Shown: positions 1 to 29,400 of the stretch, piece by piece
Layout of the letters: every line of letters starts with the position of its first letter
Numbering within the stretch: the first letter of the stretch is position 1
Assembly: GCA_020137815.1 (NCBI GenBank)
Contig: CM035350.1
Span: forward strand, 2,284,828-2,348,827
Direction of reading: 5' to 3'
From: Hormiphora californensis
Taxonomy: Eukaryota > Ctenophora > Tentaculata > Cydippida > Pleurobrachiidae
Length of the DNA stretch: 64,000 nucleotides
The notes under the pieces: generated by a model
What the model was told of the DNA's origin: nothing
The model's input: only the letters and a program-made list of their open reading frames with translations
The model's database searches: none
Translations under genes and position numbers: made by a program

Positions 1-984
1 CAAAATTTTGGGGGATATTGCCCCCTATACTAGCTTTCTCGAGTGTTATTATTATAGGCGATAATCATTTTCGATCTTTACAATTTTTGGGTTTCAACAA
101 CAAAAAATAGTTTAGAAAACTATTTAAATTTAACTTAAAAGGTAAAAACCCCCCCCCCCCCCCAATTTAAATAGCCGAGATCCAAAAATGAACATCGCAT
201 CACCAACCCTGACTTTTCTCGATCCCCGGGGTTGGTTGTAGATTTTAATAACTTTAGCAGGCAGCACCCAGTGGGCGTTAGTGTGAAAGTATTTGCTGGC
301 AAAGGCCATTGGCGGGCCATTCTTCTCCACTGGGCCGTGGGTTAACCTGACCTGGAGAACTAAAAAGGAGTTTTATCAGATCTATAGACCCAATATTCCC
401 CAGACTCTCCCCTCTCTCCCCTTTCCCCTTTTAGCACTCTACATATGACCGTCCCATTGGATCACAAAAAGGGTTCCCCGAAGGGTTTAAAAATTCCTTT
501 TTTCGGGGAGGAATGCTCCGGGGCCCCGCACTCCGGAAATGGCAAGAACATTCCGGGTTTTGGTTTTGCTGGAAAAGGGGGAAAGGAAGAGGTGAGCAGC
601 ACACCAAACCCCCGTTTGCATCAAATAAAAACGGAGAGGGGAAAAAAAGGAGAAGAGGGAAAAAAAAGCCCTTTTTCCTTGGAAATTCATCCCCCAAAAA
701 ACTCCTGGTAATTCGTCTCCTTACCCTTTTGGTGTAGTAAACGGAATTTTCCCGTTCCAGTAGTCCCGGGTTGGGTTTCACACAAAACAAAAGAAAAGGG
801 GGTAACCCAAAAAAACGGGGGCAAAATTTTTGCGAAGAGAAAAAGAAAATAAAAGTTTAAAATTTTCTAGCAAGGGCTATTGAAATGAGGGAAAATAATT
901 TTGATATCTCCTTCTGGTGCGAAAACACACCCACACCCCTCCGTACAACGGGTTTTTAAGGGGGGAAACTCCCCCCCACACGGG
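1..984. other. low-quality-looking sequence, no gene
   Basis: No convincing gene is visible. From about 330 onwards the sequence is dominated by runs of three to eight identical bases, unlike the rest of the window. It merges into the damaged left arm of the foldback at 985-1425, where comparison with the intact arm shows bases replaced by homopolymer runs. I infer that part of this stretch is a poor consensus at a contig end or foldback read. Open frames here carry no recognisable domain. Confidence 0.5.
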
Positions 985-1425
985 GAGATCTCGGTCAAAG
1001 GGGAGTTTTTTTGATTATTTTTAGAATAAAGGATCTGACAAGAAATTTAAAAAAAGGGAAAAAAAATCGGAAAAAATTTTCTTGGGGTTTGAACCCCGGG
1101 AATTTAACCCAAAGGGGCCCCTCCAGAGGGGACGCCCCTCGATGCTTTACCACTGAGCTACCGAACCCCTGTACAGATCGCATTTCTTCAACACTATATT
1201 CAAGCACATGTGCTTGAATATAGTGTGAAGAAATGCGATCTGTACAGGGGTTCGGTAGCTCAGTGGTAGAGCATCGAGCGCGTCTCTCTGGAGGTCCCTG
1301 GTTCAATTCCCGGTCGAACCCAGTATTTTTCGATTTTCTTCCCTATTTAATTCTTGCTCAGATCTCTTTATTCTGAACTATTGAAATGTCACCAGAGATC
1401 TCGGATGCAAAATTGGATCACCCTC
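985..1425. repeat. foldback (inverted duplication) centred near 1205
   Basis: The right arm (1206-1425) is recovered as reverse complement in 985-1205. Near the centre the match is perfect for about 60 bases. Further out the left arm keeps the same order of words but with inflated homopolymers and missing dinucleotides. Both arms carry a tRNA-like sequence. A real inverted duplication or a foldback sequencing chimera could give this. The one-sided decay favours the chimera. Confidence 0.7.
1249..1321 (+). pseudogene. tRNA-derived sequence (tRNA pseudogene or SINE head)
   Basis: An A-box-like D arm (TAGCTCAGTGGTAGAGC) and a B-box T arm (GGTTCAATTCC) are correctly spaced. The ends pair as a seven-base acceptor stem (GGTTCGG with TCGAACC, one G-T pair). 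The anticodon arm does not fold well: only about three pairs, and no T at position 33. I therefore do not call a functional tRNA or an amino acid. A mirrored, damaged copy lies at about 1090-1177 on the other strand. Confidence 0.6.
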
Positions 1426-1535
1426 GCCACTGAAGTAAAGAGACTGTTTGTGTTAGAATATGATCCCTGTCCCTCTCATTCCAACAAAATATATTCCAAA
1501 ATGAAGAGCGAGAGAAATAATTAAGCAGATTGCTC

Positions 1536-2720
1536 CTAAACTCCTGCCGCAAATTCTTCACACGCTCCCTCGGGGTCGTTTAGGAGGTCTCTTAGCTCGG
1601 CTGGAACAAACGATTCCGCGGAGGGAGCGGTCGATTTGACGTAACGGAAAATTGTTGGACATTGCATCACCTGAAATGAAGGGATGATTATTATCATGGT
1701 CATTTAAACAATGTTTTAATTTTGATATGAATACTAAAGATATTTGCCACAGTATGTAAAGGCACTAGAGAGAGATTTCAACTCACCAGACCCTCGAATC
1801 GTTTCTTGGCACTATCCCAAGTCAGGTGACTTGCAAACACGACATATTTTGTAGCACTGTGTGCGTTAACATACTCAGCTATCTCTCCAACACCATTTCC
1901 CACAAACCTCCCAGTCCTCCACACCTGGGTTTCACACGGTCGACAGTTGCCAATATCTGTAATTGGAGGGGGATTAGGGGGGATTACCGGGTATGTAGGT
2001 ACTAGGTAATAATTGGCAAATTACCTGCATTTGAGTAGGTACCTACATTTGAATATTTGGAACCCCTATAGTACCTACCTACATGATGCAACTGCTGCCC
2101 AATGCCCAGCTAAATGAATTGATATAGATAATAACACTGAGGGGGGAATCAGGTAGATTGGGGGGGCGGGGAGAATTGTTTACTTTCGAATCTGAGAATG
2201 ATGTCATCTCGTCGGTTAATCACGATTCCCTGGTTGGTACGGTATGCCTTGATGGCACGTCCCCTCATACTCCACAGATCCACGTCATAATCCATAAAGG
2301 TGGTCGTGTTGTCGAATTGGGAGATGTATGTGCCACGGGGGGTTCCATATGGGTAGTGGGTTAAACGGATTTGCAACACTGAAACATGGGGTGTCACTGA
2401 AATATGTGCACAGGGTGTTACTGAAATATGTGCACAGGGTGACCAAGTCTACCTAGGTGTATGTACCCCAATAGTTATATCTCTCGTCCTAAAACTAATG
2501 AATAACTACCGGCATCAGATGAGCAGAATGCTTGTTGTAATTTAGGTTGGAATGATTCCCCAACAGGACATTGCTGGCAGCTGCACGAAGATATGCTGTC
2601 CTCACTAGGGGCCTCAGGGGCACCAGATATATCGCCAAAACTAGAGGCTACGCATAAAACCAAGGAGGCTAAAATTAAAAGGCAGGACAACATTTTGGTG
2701 CACGTATAGAGATGTAACAA
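1536..2720 (-). CDS. secreted TIMP/netrin-module-like protein
   Basis: Four exons on the minus strand: 2510-2720, 2184-2378, 1787-1956 and 1536-1670, with GT-AG junctions and consistent phases, 236 residues. The N terminus has a hydrophobic signal peptide; the second Met, nine residues in, is the more likely start. A CSC motif is followed 18 residues on by QQAFCSSDAV, which resembles the TIMP start (CxC...QxAFCxxDVV). Exon 3 keeps a later TIMP-like stretch (LTWDSAKKRFEGL). TIMPs inhibit matrix metalloproteinases through a free N-terminal Cys. Here about 20 residues separate the signal peptide from the CSC, so classical inhibition is doubtful unless the protein is further processed. It could be another NTR-domain protein. 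Domain assignment is by eye. Confidence 0.6.
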
Positions 2721-3710
2721 CTAAGGGAGGATATTTATCTTCTTAAATACAGGTTACAGAGTCATGTTACAGGGACGGGAGAGAAACATATAATAGCTAG
2801 TGAGAGAGCAATTAAGGGTTCGACTCTAACTTTGAGAGACAGAGATAGTGGCCACCGCCCACTCGCCCGGTTTTTCCGCTTTGCAAGATGGGTCACACCT
2901 ATAACGCAACATAATTATTCTTATCGCCCTAGATCCGGAGTTTAGCAGTCTGTTACGACACAGAAATAGGGAATTATTGTCTTCCAAACTCCCCCAAAAC
3001 CCCTTCCAGGTTGGATTTCTGGGCGCTTGTCAGCGCAGAAGTCCAAACACCGCGCGATGCAACAGGTGGATTAGAAGGGACGCGCATTAATGCTGCTGAA
3101 ACCCAAATTCAAGGTACTTTTCACAGATCCAAGTCGTGGCGTGTCCCGTTGATGGTCAATTACGCAATATCCTCTGAGGGATTGAAACCAGCTGGATGTG
3201 ACACTGCAGGTGCAACCGTATCATGTGTTGTCCCACAAAATACTGCACTCTCTGAACCGGAAATATTTTTCAAATGAAAACACGGATGGTTTTGTGGTGG
3301 AAAAGAAAAGAAAATGAAATACATGACACTAGTCTTTACAAACTAATCTAATAACTAAAGGAATTTCACTCTATTGGTTAAATTCTCTCGATTTACAGGA
3401 TAAACAACATTCCCCTGACCTGTGCATTTGTATTCAACAACTATAGATTTACCGCCCACCCCAAACCCCATAATGCCCCCCCCCCCCCAAACCCTTTCCC
3501 AACAGTTTCAGTAAATCGAGAGTTTATAACAGGTATACTTGAAATATAAAATAACTAAAACTAATATTTAAATAAGAAGGAATGCAACAAATACAAATAC
3601 ATACAGACCCAAATAAACAACCAATAAATAATCATCAAATCCTCATTATAGTTCCATTTTCTCTGAACACTTTACATCTATAAATTATTGTCCCCCACGA
3701 CCCCCTCCCC
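2721..3710. other. intergenic, no gene seen
   Basis: This stretch lies upstream of the TIMP-like gene and downstream of the transporter's 3' end. It contains short poly-C tracts near 3477. I see no exon with conserved protein content on either strand. Confidence 0.5.
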
Positions 3711-10737
<7,027 letters not shown>

Positions 10738-11470
10738 CCCTAGTCCCTGGTAAATGTCAATTTAAATGATGCACCACCCAAAAAAGTGCCAACTGTCAAA
10801 GCAACATACAAATATCATACTATTGACTACATACTAAGTAAGCAGATTTTTGCACAAGTTTTTTCATGTACATATTGTGTCATTTAGAATCGCCCAAAGG
10901 GCAAACGGGCAGCGCTTTTCAATTAGAGAGAAGGAAAGATTCACGGACGGCGCTCGTGTCCGCGGACACACAGGTGACAGCAGACAGGGCCCAGGCCAAA
11001 AGGCAAAAAGACGGAGAGAGAAAAGAAGAAAAATTTGAAAGTGAAAAGGAACACGTGTGCGGGTTACCATAGGTATATTGTGTTAGGACACGGAGAAAAG
11101 ATGTAGAGACACAATAAAGAAAAAAAATTTAAAAAATTTAAAAAAAACAAAAATAATTTAAAAAAACTGCGAAATTTTGGATTCAGCTCAGAACTCGAGC
11201 CGCGCGGCGGTGCTTTAGCTTTTTAAATTCGCGCGTTGCATTAAAAAAATCAAACGCGCAACCCTTTCGTCCTCTCAACTCAGTGCAGTGAGGCGGACGG
11301 GCAGTGCAGTTTTCGTTTTCTGGCAAAATCTTTTTAACTTTTTGGTCATTTTTCGTTCGCCAGAAGTGAACCTCACCCGTGTCGTGGTAGCTCTTGGGTT
11401 TATCAGGTGTAGATCGTAGACTTTATAACTTGTTTTACAGTCTTTATGCTTTACCAACGTTTAGAAAAGT
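10738..11470. promoter_or_regulatory. shared upstream region of SLC2A13-like (-) and NUP85 (+)
   Basis: This is 733 bp between divergent start codons at 10737 (-) and 11471 (+). It contains no recognisable gene. It must hold both 5' UTRs and promoters, so a bidirectional promoter is plausible. No specific motif was identified. Confidence 0.35.
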
Positions 11471-13249
11471 ATGATAACTTCTTCGGAGACCCCACCTTTC
11501 GGTGGTGCTTGGATCAATGAAAAGAAACTAATGTTGTTCAATGGCGATACTGGGTCTATGGAGCTACGTCAGGAAAATCTAGAAACAGACAATTCCAGTG
11601 CTGTCAGCAAATACATCATATTCGAGGGACACAGTGTGTTTTCAGAAATCCAGCTATCAAGCGGAAATGACATTCAATCGCACAGCCACGCGTATCGTTC
11701 CCTACTTCGTGCTGCAATCCAGGAGTTTGGAGACGAAAATGAGGATGATAAGAAGATTGTTGCACTTTATGAGTTGGTGTGGTCTTTTTGTGAGGTATTG
11801 TTTGTGGAACATCTCCCGGGAGGATGTGTACTGCCCTACTTGCTGGAGCTGATGAGATGGCACTTTCCCCAACCAATGAACATGCTGAGCGATGTTTTAT
11901 CCGTTGACGAACCTATGGACCATCCGGATTTTTGGCGATGTATTATCTCTCTCCTTCTCCAAGGTCACATCAAAGAGAGCATTGCCATGGTGCGAGTAAC
12001 CCCTGATGGAGATGAGCTAGTGAGCCTTCTGGAACAAATGCCTCTATTAGAGAACTTCAGTGGGCACTCCTTGTCCGAGTTCAAAATCAGCTGGTCCATG
12101 TGGCAGGATAGGTGCAAACAGGTCCTAGAGACGACAAACTTTGTCATGGACGAATCATCTGATGTCCTGGAGATATTGTGTGGTAAGCTGGAGTGTTTCG
12201 TGAAATACAAAGATCTCTGTCAGACCTGGTATCATCTGTTGACCTCTCATCTCCTGTATACTAACCCCACAGTTAGTGTGATGAGTCTGCATCACGCTGC
12301 TACTGAGATGGTGCCCGTATACCGGGATCACATTACCCCTCTGGACGAGATTCTCCTGTCTGCCATGGAGTTCGATGCTCACCAAGTTCTCACCCTGTGC
12401 ATTAAGCAGTTCCAGAACAGCTGGTGGCTAGCTGCCCACCTTGCAGACGTTCTACACCACGCTAAACAGTTGGACAGTACAGAGCTACAGTATGGGTGCT
12501 CGCTAAGGGAATACGTGCTCCTTCACTATGCCTCTGATCTAATATTCAGCGGTGAATTCTGGAGTCTAGGTGTGGATTATTTTATTGAGTGTAAACAGAT
12601 GGGGAAGGGGTATTTGGAGTTAGCAATTCCTCGCATACCCCTTGACAGTGAGAAAAAAGCAACTCGTGTGTATAATGCGTGTCAGAAACACGGGCTTATG
12701 GACCTGGCCGCATCTGTATGTAAGGTTATGGCAGCGAAAGCACGACAGTCTGGCAACCTTGGACTTTCCCTCATTTGGTCTCTGCAGGCTAAGGATCTGC
12801 TGAGTGTAACGAGCATATCGGAGGAAATACTGGACAGTTACATTGAGACGGGGGGATTTTCTAATCTTGAGTTCCTCGATCAACTCGGATCAAACAAGCT
12901 CCTTAGCAATCGTCTGCTGTTTCTGGGGAAGTACAGGGAGTTCCATAATCTGATTAAAATGGGGGAATACCGTAGCGCTGCGGATCTCCTGGTATCTCTA
13001 GTTGAGTCCAATATGGGACCACCTAGATTCCAAATCACCCTTCTTCTAGACTCCCTGCCACTTATAAACGGGGGGCTGTGTGGTGATAAAGTGGTGATGA
13101 CCAGCGGGCAAACACATGCCCTGATGAAGGCTCTGGAGGACATGCAAATTAAGAAATTACTAAAGGAAAATGATACCCAGAAGGTTGAAACAATTCGACT
13201 GGCCCTTGTGACGAATCTTGCCTCATCGTTTTTAGATGAACCCTGGTGA
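11471..13249 (+). CDS. NUP85: nucleoporin Nup85 (intronless)
   Basis: One open frame of 592 residues, close to the animal Nup85 length of about 650. Nup85 is an alpha-solenoid subunit of the Y-shaped (Nup107-160) scaffold of the nuclear pore complex. Visible family features are the helical LYELVWSFCEVLFVEHLPGG region near residue 100, HPDFWRCIISLLLQGH, and the C-terminal ETIRLALVTNLASSFL stretch. No introns, signal peptide or membrane segment is seen. The ATG at 11471 begins the conserved frame. No defect is visible. Confidence 0.85.
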   Translation: MITSSETPPFGGAWINEKKLMLFNGDTGSMELRQENLETDNSSAVSKYIIFEGHSVFSEIQLSSGNDIQSHSHAYRSLLRAAIQEFGDENEDDKKIVALYELVWSFCEVLFVEHLPGGCVLPYLLELMRWHFPQPMNMLSDVLSVDEPMDHPDFWRCIISLLLQGHIKESIAMVRVTPDGDELVSLLEQMPLLENFSGHSLSEFKISWSMWQDRCKQVLETTNFVMDESSDVLEILCGKLECFVKYKDLCQTWYHLLTSHLLYTNPTVSVMSLHHAATEMVPVYRDHITPLDEILLSAMEFDAHQVLTLCIKQFQNSWWLAAHLADVLHHAKQLDSTELQYGCSLREYVLLHYASDLIFSGEFWSLGVDYFIECKQMGKGYLELAIPRIPLDSEKKATRVYNACQKHGLMDLAASVCKVMAAKARQSGNLGLSLIWSLQAKDLLSVTSISEEILDSYIETGGFSNLEFLDQLGSNKLLSNRLLFLGKYREFHNLIKMGEYRSAADLLVSLVESNMGPPRFQITLLLDSLPLINGGLCGDKVVMTSGQTHALMKALEDMQIKKLLKENDTQKVETIRLALVTNLASSFLDEPW

Positions 13250-13439
13250 AAATGAGTTTTAATTCCTAATTTTTATCCCTTTTACACATCTCTTGTATTT
13301 GTTATTGCAGATTTTGAATAACGTGTGTTTTCTGAGCTTGTACCCATTCTCTACCATTCTCTCCCCCTCTCCCCTGACCCCTCTCTCTCCCTATTTCTCT
13401 CTCTATTTCTCACCTTATTTCTTTCCCTATTTCTCCCCC

Positions 13440-14310
13440 CTCTCTCCCTATTTGGGGGGGGGGGGGGCCGGCTGAAGTTTTTGAAGTTTGAAGTTTTCCA
13501 CCCTACTTTTTGAGTTTTTGAAGTTTTTGAAGTTTTTGAAGTTGACTTCAAAAACTTCAAAAACTCTAAACTACTTTTATATGCTATCAGTGACTTTTAT
13601 TACACTTGTTTAGGTTAGTTTTATGCTTAATACATATTGTGGCAAAGTTATCCGTCCTTGTCTGCCCTTTTTCTACCACAAATTAGGATATTTACAATGA
13701 TTTCTAGCCATGAAATCCATGGCACAATTTGGTGTAAAAAATTTAATTTTTTTTGTAAAAACAGATTTCATTTTCATTCCATAACTCAAAAAATTGCCTA
13801 GAATTGCCTAGAAAATGCAAAGACAGTGTTTAAAAATTATAAAGAAAATTTTCAAAATTTTCTTTGGGGCCACACCCTTTTTGGCAGTTTCACAAAATGC
13901 AAATTTTGTATGAAGGGAGTAGTGAAAAAAACATGGACACCAAAATCATCAGCGGCCTCGAGTTAGTGGGGGTACGTGCCAAAATGAAGTCTCCACCTCA
14001 TCTAATTCGAGGGATAATGGGATATTTTCATATTTTTGTGTGTGCGCATGACTTTTTTGGCGCTAGACCAGTTTTAATGGTTTATGAGTGACTATAGGCT
14101 TTTTAAAGGGGTGCATCTTGTTCGGAATATGCAAGTTTATATAATAGTTATGAAGCAACATAGGGCCTATCTCCAACGGTTTAGGAGATATGAGTTTTTG
14201 AAGTTTTTGAACTTTTTTAAAGTTTTCCACCCTAAGTTTCTCTTTGAAGTTTTTGAAGTCAACTTCAAAAACTTCAAAAACTTCAGCCGGCCTCCCCCCC
14301 CCTATTTCTC
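13440..14310. mobile_element. repeat with AAGTTTTTG-rich inverted ends
   Basis: The left end is a poly-G run followed by CCGGCTGAAGTTTTTGAAG (from about 13466). The right end is the inverse, ending in CTTCAGCCGG followed by poly-C (about 14290). Both arms contain internal GAAGTTTTTGAAGT foldbacks and a GTTTTCCACCCTA word. Both flanks are pyrimidine-rich with CCCTATTT, a possible target duplication blurred by low complexity. No protein is encoded. I infer a non-autonomous foldback element of about 0.85 kb. Confidence 0.55.
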
Positions 14311-14457
14311 CCCCCTCTCTCCCTATTTATCATCTCCCCCCTCTCTCTCTCCCCCTCTCTCCCTATTTCTCTCCATTATAGTTCCACCTGGCTGTGTAGT
14401 GTGGTACATGAGACGCTGGGCAGGGTAGTCAGTCGACCGAGGCAGCACCCACCCACT

Positions 14458-24535
<10,078 letters not shown>

Positions 24536-26443
24536 ACTTGTGAGTATATGGGATTAATTGAGCTGACATAATAGGGGACATAACATAATAGGGGATGTCA
24601 TCACCAAGAGTATGGGATTGATTGAGCTGACTAAATGCTGCAGAGCTTTTTAACAACTTTTTGAATTCTAAAACCTAACACATCCTCTTTTTCAGACGGG
24701 ATTTAGATATTATTGTTGAGTACCTTAGTAGGATCGACCCTGTTTGAGTTTGCAGCAGTGGAGAGAAAGACACGTGGAAGATTTTGAGATTGCGGGACAG
24801 AAATATGTTACAGTGAATTGTTGGGAGAGAGAGGAGATAAAATGTGTTTGTATGTGTGTGAGCGAGTTCTTGTAATCTGTTTGTTCCCCGGTGCGTCAAA
24901 AGGGGAGCTTATTTGATTTTTTGTTTCTTAGTCTCTGTATTTCTAAATATTTTTGCTGCCCAGGTATTGCGAAAGGGAGATGTATTCGCTTGATGTGTTC
25001 GTGTGTGTGTGAGTGTGTTCGTGTGTGTGTGTGTTTGTGGGTCAATGTGTTAGTGTGTAGGGGTCTGGTCGAGAAAGCTTGGTTTGTGGTTCAAATTCCC
25101 TCCACCACTAGCAATCCCTGTATATTTAGAAAGGGTCATGATAAAGGTATGAAGGTGGATATTGTCAGGAACGTAACTAACGATCAACTTGGAACACTAT
25201 TCACGAATCAGGAAATACTGGTCCCTGATTGGCTGATAACCAGTCACGTGACCTAAATAACGAGCTCTGATTGGTTGTTTACTTGGTCCGGTCGGTTCCT
25301 GCTTGAAACACTATATACCTAAATTCGAGGTGCACTTCCGTAAATGCGTGTTTTCGTATGGTAATCCTTTCAATGTCTACCTTTATAGAGATGTGAATTA
25401 TAGGTACCTGGGTTTGTATGTTATGTGTGAGTGTGAGGCTGGATGGGACACGACGTGTGTGTGTGAGACCTGGGTACTGTGTACCGATACAGCTGCTATA
25501 ATACAAGTATTCATATATTACACAGGGGAGGCTTGTGCGCCCCATTGTGGTCCCCTGTATTTGCTCCGAAAGGTCCTATATTGTGGTATAGGGAGGGCAC
25601 GATAAAGAGATGATGTTAGAGATGTTTGTTTTTGCTGCAAATATGTAGCAGTTCTTATTTCTCTGTCCTGAGTGTTGATATTATGTTTTTCGGAGAGAGA
25701 GAGATTCCATCTTGATGCACATTGTGAGCAAAATTATAGGGAGACAACTGGCCAGATTAGAACTAATACATATATTGGAGAGTGACTTGTGAGGCCATGG
25801 AAAGACAGTGTTTCTTTATAACTCTACTAATTTTGACCCGTACCTCCCTATATTTATAAAAATAGTAAAACCTGACTTTCCCTTTGTTAAAAGGAGGGGG
25901 TGGTTAATATCGGGAGGTTGAGTTGGCTTCTCATGAGCCAGGTTGCAGCTGGGCTGTCTGCATGGCGGGACCGACCTGATCTGAGCGATCAAAACGTGGT
26001 CTGACACGGCCATACAGTAGCTGGCAGCTGGGTAGTGCACGACGTGACGTCACGCTTCAATACAAATGCATGGGGTCGTGTTGGGCACGTTGCGCCCCTC
26101 ATGTTCGCGCAGGCAAGGGGTCGCGTGACGTCACACCGACCACCGTGCACCGCTGCAGATCGGGCCACATGGCGCAGGGTGCCAAGAAACAATTCCCCAT
26201 GCCCTGTCTCACAGCAGAACTGTATTATCGAGTTATACTCCCGTTATACTGCAGCAGTGAGTACTGTACTTTACAGTACCGGAAATCCATATTTTCAGAA
26301 ATTCCATAATTCCGGTTTCCAGTACCACAAGATGAAGAAACAAAACACAGCGATTCTGAGGTCTGCAAAAGAAAGCAAATACAAATACAAAGTTTCCACT
26401 AGTTATATCTCCCAATTACACAAAAAGACATTGTTTAATATTC
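24536..26443. other. USP7/USP14 convergent 3' region, no gene seen
   Basis: About 1.9 kb between two convergent stop codons. It holds TG-rich stretches (24990-25060) and a GC-rich patch near 26040-26170. Open frames on both strands lack recognisable domains. It probably contains the two 3' UTRs. Confidence 0.5.
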
Positions 26444-29400
26444 TCACTCCATCTTTGCCTCTTCTGGTTTGGCTTCCTCCGCAGCAGGCTCCTCCCACAC
26501 CTCACACCTCTTAGGCCCGTATAGTAACGTGTAGGCGACGTGCCAATCACCACCCCCGCTTAACTTGAGTATCTCTTCATCAGTTACCAAACTCAACTTG
26601 TCATCGTCACATTTTATCCATTGGTCTGAGGGAGAGAGTTGATAAGATAGACTGCTGATACAGGCATCTGGTTGATACAGCTCTGTTCTGTCATTACACA
26701 CACTTACTCTCTTTGTGTTTGATCCATCCCACGTAATGGCCAGAAGAAGAGCTCCGTCCCTGATGGGTTAGAACCGCCTGCAGTTCATAATACCCACTGT
26801 TACTCGATCCAACATCATCCTCAAACGAATGGGGTTGGTATTTCTTCTCCTTCTCATCTTCCTTCTTCTCACCCTTCTTCAGTTTCTTGTTCTCTAGACC
26901 CTTTCCTGACTGAAGGGGGGGATGAGGGGGTGTAAGTTGGATCAATCCTACACCTAGATTCTAGGACCTAGAATATGAAAGTATGGAACATTATTCAGAC
27001 CTACCAATTCCCGTTCTATTTTCTTCTGTCTCAAGTCCTCGAATTGATCTCGTCCTGGAGCCAGCTTCTCTTTCAGTTCGGGAGAGCACAGCTCATAGGC
27101 ATCGTATTCAAGAGGAAATTTAACATCCTGGGGAAGGGACATGTTAATTTCCATTATTGGGACACTTGTATCAGTGTTTCAAGTATTGGTTTTACCTTCA
27201 ATATCTTGGCATTGATGCTCTCCTTCTCCTTATAGAAGAATCGAATAAAGTTTATTGTCAGGTAGGAAGGTAACCGTTTCACCAGTGACTGAAAATGAGA
27301 GTTAAGTAAAGGAACAGTGAGAGAGCGGATCTCATGGTAACTAACTACTGACTTGGTAACTTACCGTTTTTACGTAGACTGCATTCCTTCCAAGTGTAGG
27401 AGAGGTCTTCTCAATGTTCTCTTTCAACCCCTAAAACAAGGAGACCAATAAAAAGGGGTTGTGTGATGGCTAACTTCATCCCAGTTGGTCTCCACCGGAG
27501 AATCCCAAACGAGACCTCTGTTTTCCCACTGCGCGCAGTTAAGAGCGCGCGTTTTGAGTGTCTCGCGGGAAAACTCCCCCAAGAGAGCTCTCGCGCCCTC
27601 CACCTACCATTGTGAGTCCGAGCTGCATATAGCGGACCTCTGTGTTGATATGGCACCTCAACTGTGTCCACCTCTCCACGCTCTCTGCTGCAGCCTCCGT
27701 CTCAACCTCACTACACTTTAATGAGGTGGCACTCTCTCCTCCAAAATACTGCTCGATAAAGGACCGCCTGACAGTTTCTGTCGTGGTGCTTCCCTCACCG
27801 GGGAGGAACTCAGAGAGCATCCTCATCAACTCTGTCCAACACTCGTTAGCATCCTGTGGGGGGGGGGGGTAATAGGGTGGTTAGTATAGCATCTTGCGGG
27901 AGGAAGAGGGTGGTTAGCATAACACAGTATCACGGAGTATTGTCCCATTCCTGTTAGACGTTGAATGGAAATACTGATTCCCCATCATCGATAAATTGGC
28001 ATTCAAGTACCCTAACACATTCAGCACATCCTGTGCCGGAACCTAATGGATAGCTCCCTCACGGCATCATGAAAACCATCTGCCTCTACCGTATCACTCT
28101 CCTCTGTGGGGGCGTACAGAGCAGGGTTACCAGCGAAACTGACCAGGAGAAACCTGTTAGTGTGCAAGACTTTACTACTTTCACTGCCGAATACGCCCCC
28201 GCAAGAAGCCCCTGAACCTCCAAGATGATGATGAAATGAAAGAGAAACATCACCCTCTCTACACACAGACCCTCTCAGAGTGGCAAATCCGGTGTTCCTG
28301 CACCCCCAGGATACTCAGGCCTTTGTCAAGTTATGGGATAGTGCCAGGGGCTCAGAGCCACCGCCGGAGGGGGTAAACAGGGTTGATTGTTAGCATCCTT
28401 TAGGAGGGTGAGGGTGGTTAACACCATGAAGGTGGGAGGGAGAGGGGAGGATGGTTAGCATCCTAACACTGGTATGGGTGAGATAAGGGGCACGATGTAA
28501 ATTAATAGCCTGTACCTGTTGCTGGAATCCACCTTGTTCTCCCTTCTCTGCAAATCTAGGAATGGTCATGTGCAGCATCTTAACCATAACAAGAGGCATG
28601 ACGGGCTGGGAGGTTGAGTCCATCTCTTCAAATAGTTGGGTAATAGCAGCACTTATACCCTCACTACCAACCACTGCTTGCCTCGAGAACCGACCTATAC
28701 CGGGGGAATGTATATCATCTGGTGTGCCACATTACTCAGACTCTTCATTGTTACAAGATCTGTAACCCCTATCAGGTTTTCTTTCCAATAAAATACAAAT
28801 TGTTCTCAGAATCCAGTACAACATTTATTGATCAGTTACCCTTTGAGTTCTGGAGGCGCTCCTTGAGTTCTGGCACAGTTCGGAAGCACTGGAGGGTGGC
28901 AGCCATGTAACAAGTATTACCCATGTTATAGATACCAGGAGGGTAGTCAGACTGGAGGGGAATCAGGGGGTTAGGGAGAGATAAAGATAGATCATCAGAA
29001 CTAGAGATATATGTACCGTGTCTCTCTGCCCCTCTAACTCCCCTTGGTACCATACTACCTGCCCCTTGCCGGTACGTGCCCCAATGTGACCCAAACTCAC
29101 GGCTTGGTTGACTTCTGACTCTGACATATCCTCAATAAACTGGGCCTTCTCTACAGGTTCAGCGGGTAGCTCACTGGCACTTCCCATCATCATCATTGTC
29201 ATGTTGTTCTTCAACATCTTAATATTAGACCACGACTCATCCTGAAACAAGAGGGGATTATATCGTTAATTGGGGGCAATTAGTGGGGGTACCAAGATGA
29301 TTAGTGTCACAAGCTCTCCTACCCCGATTGTAGCTCCTTTCACCATGATTTTCATTCGCTCAGGGACAACTCCAGAGAGGGAGTAAAGAGCGCTCTTGAA

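Noticed and set aside
1249-1321. functional tRNA gene
   Set aside because: The acceptor, D and T arms look right, but the anticodon arm does not form and T33 is missing.
26035-26514. 159-codon plus-strand frame opposite USP14 exon 11
   Set aside because: Partly antisense to a confirmed exon, no homology and no splice or start context.
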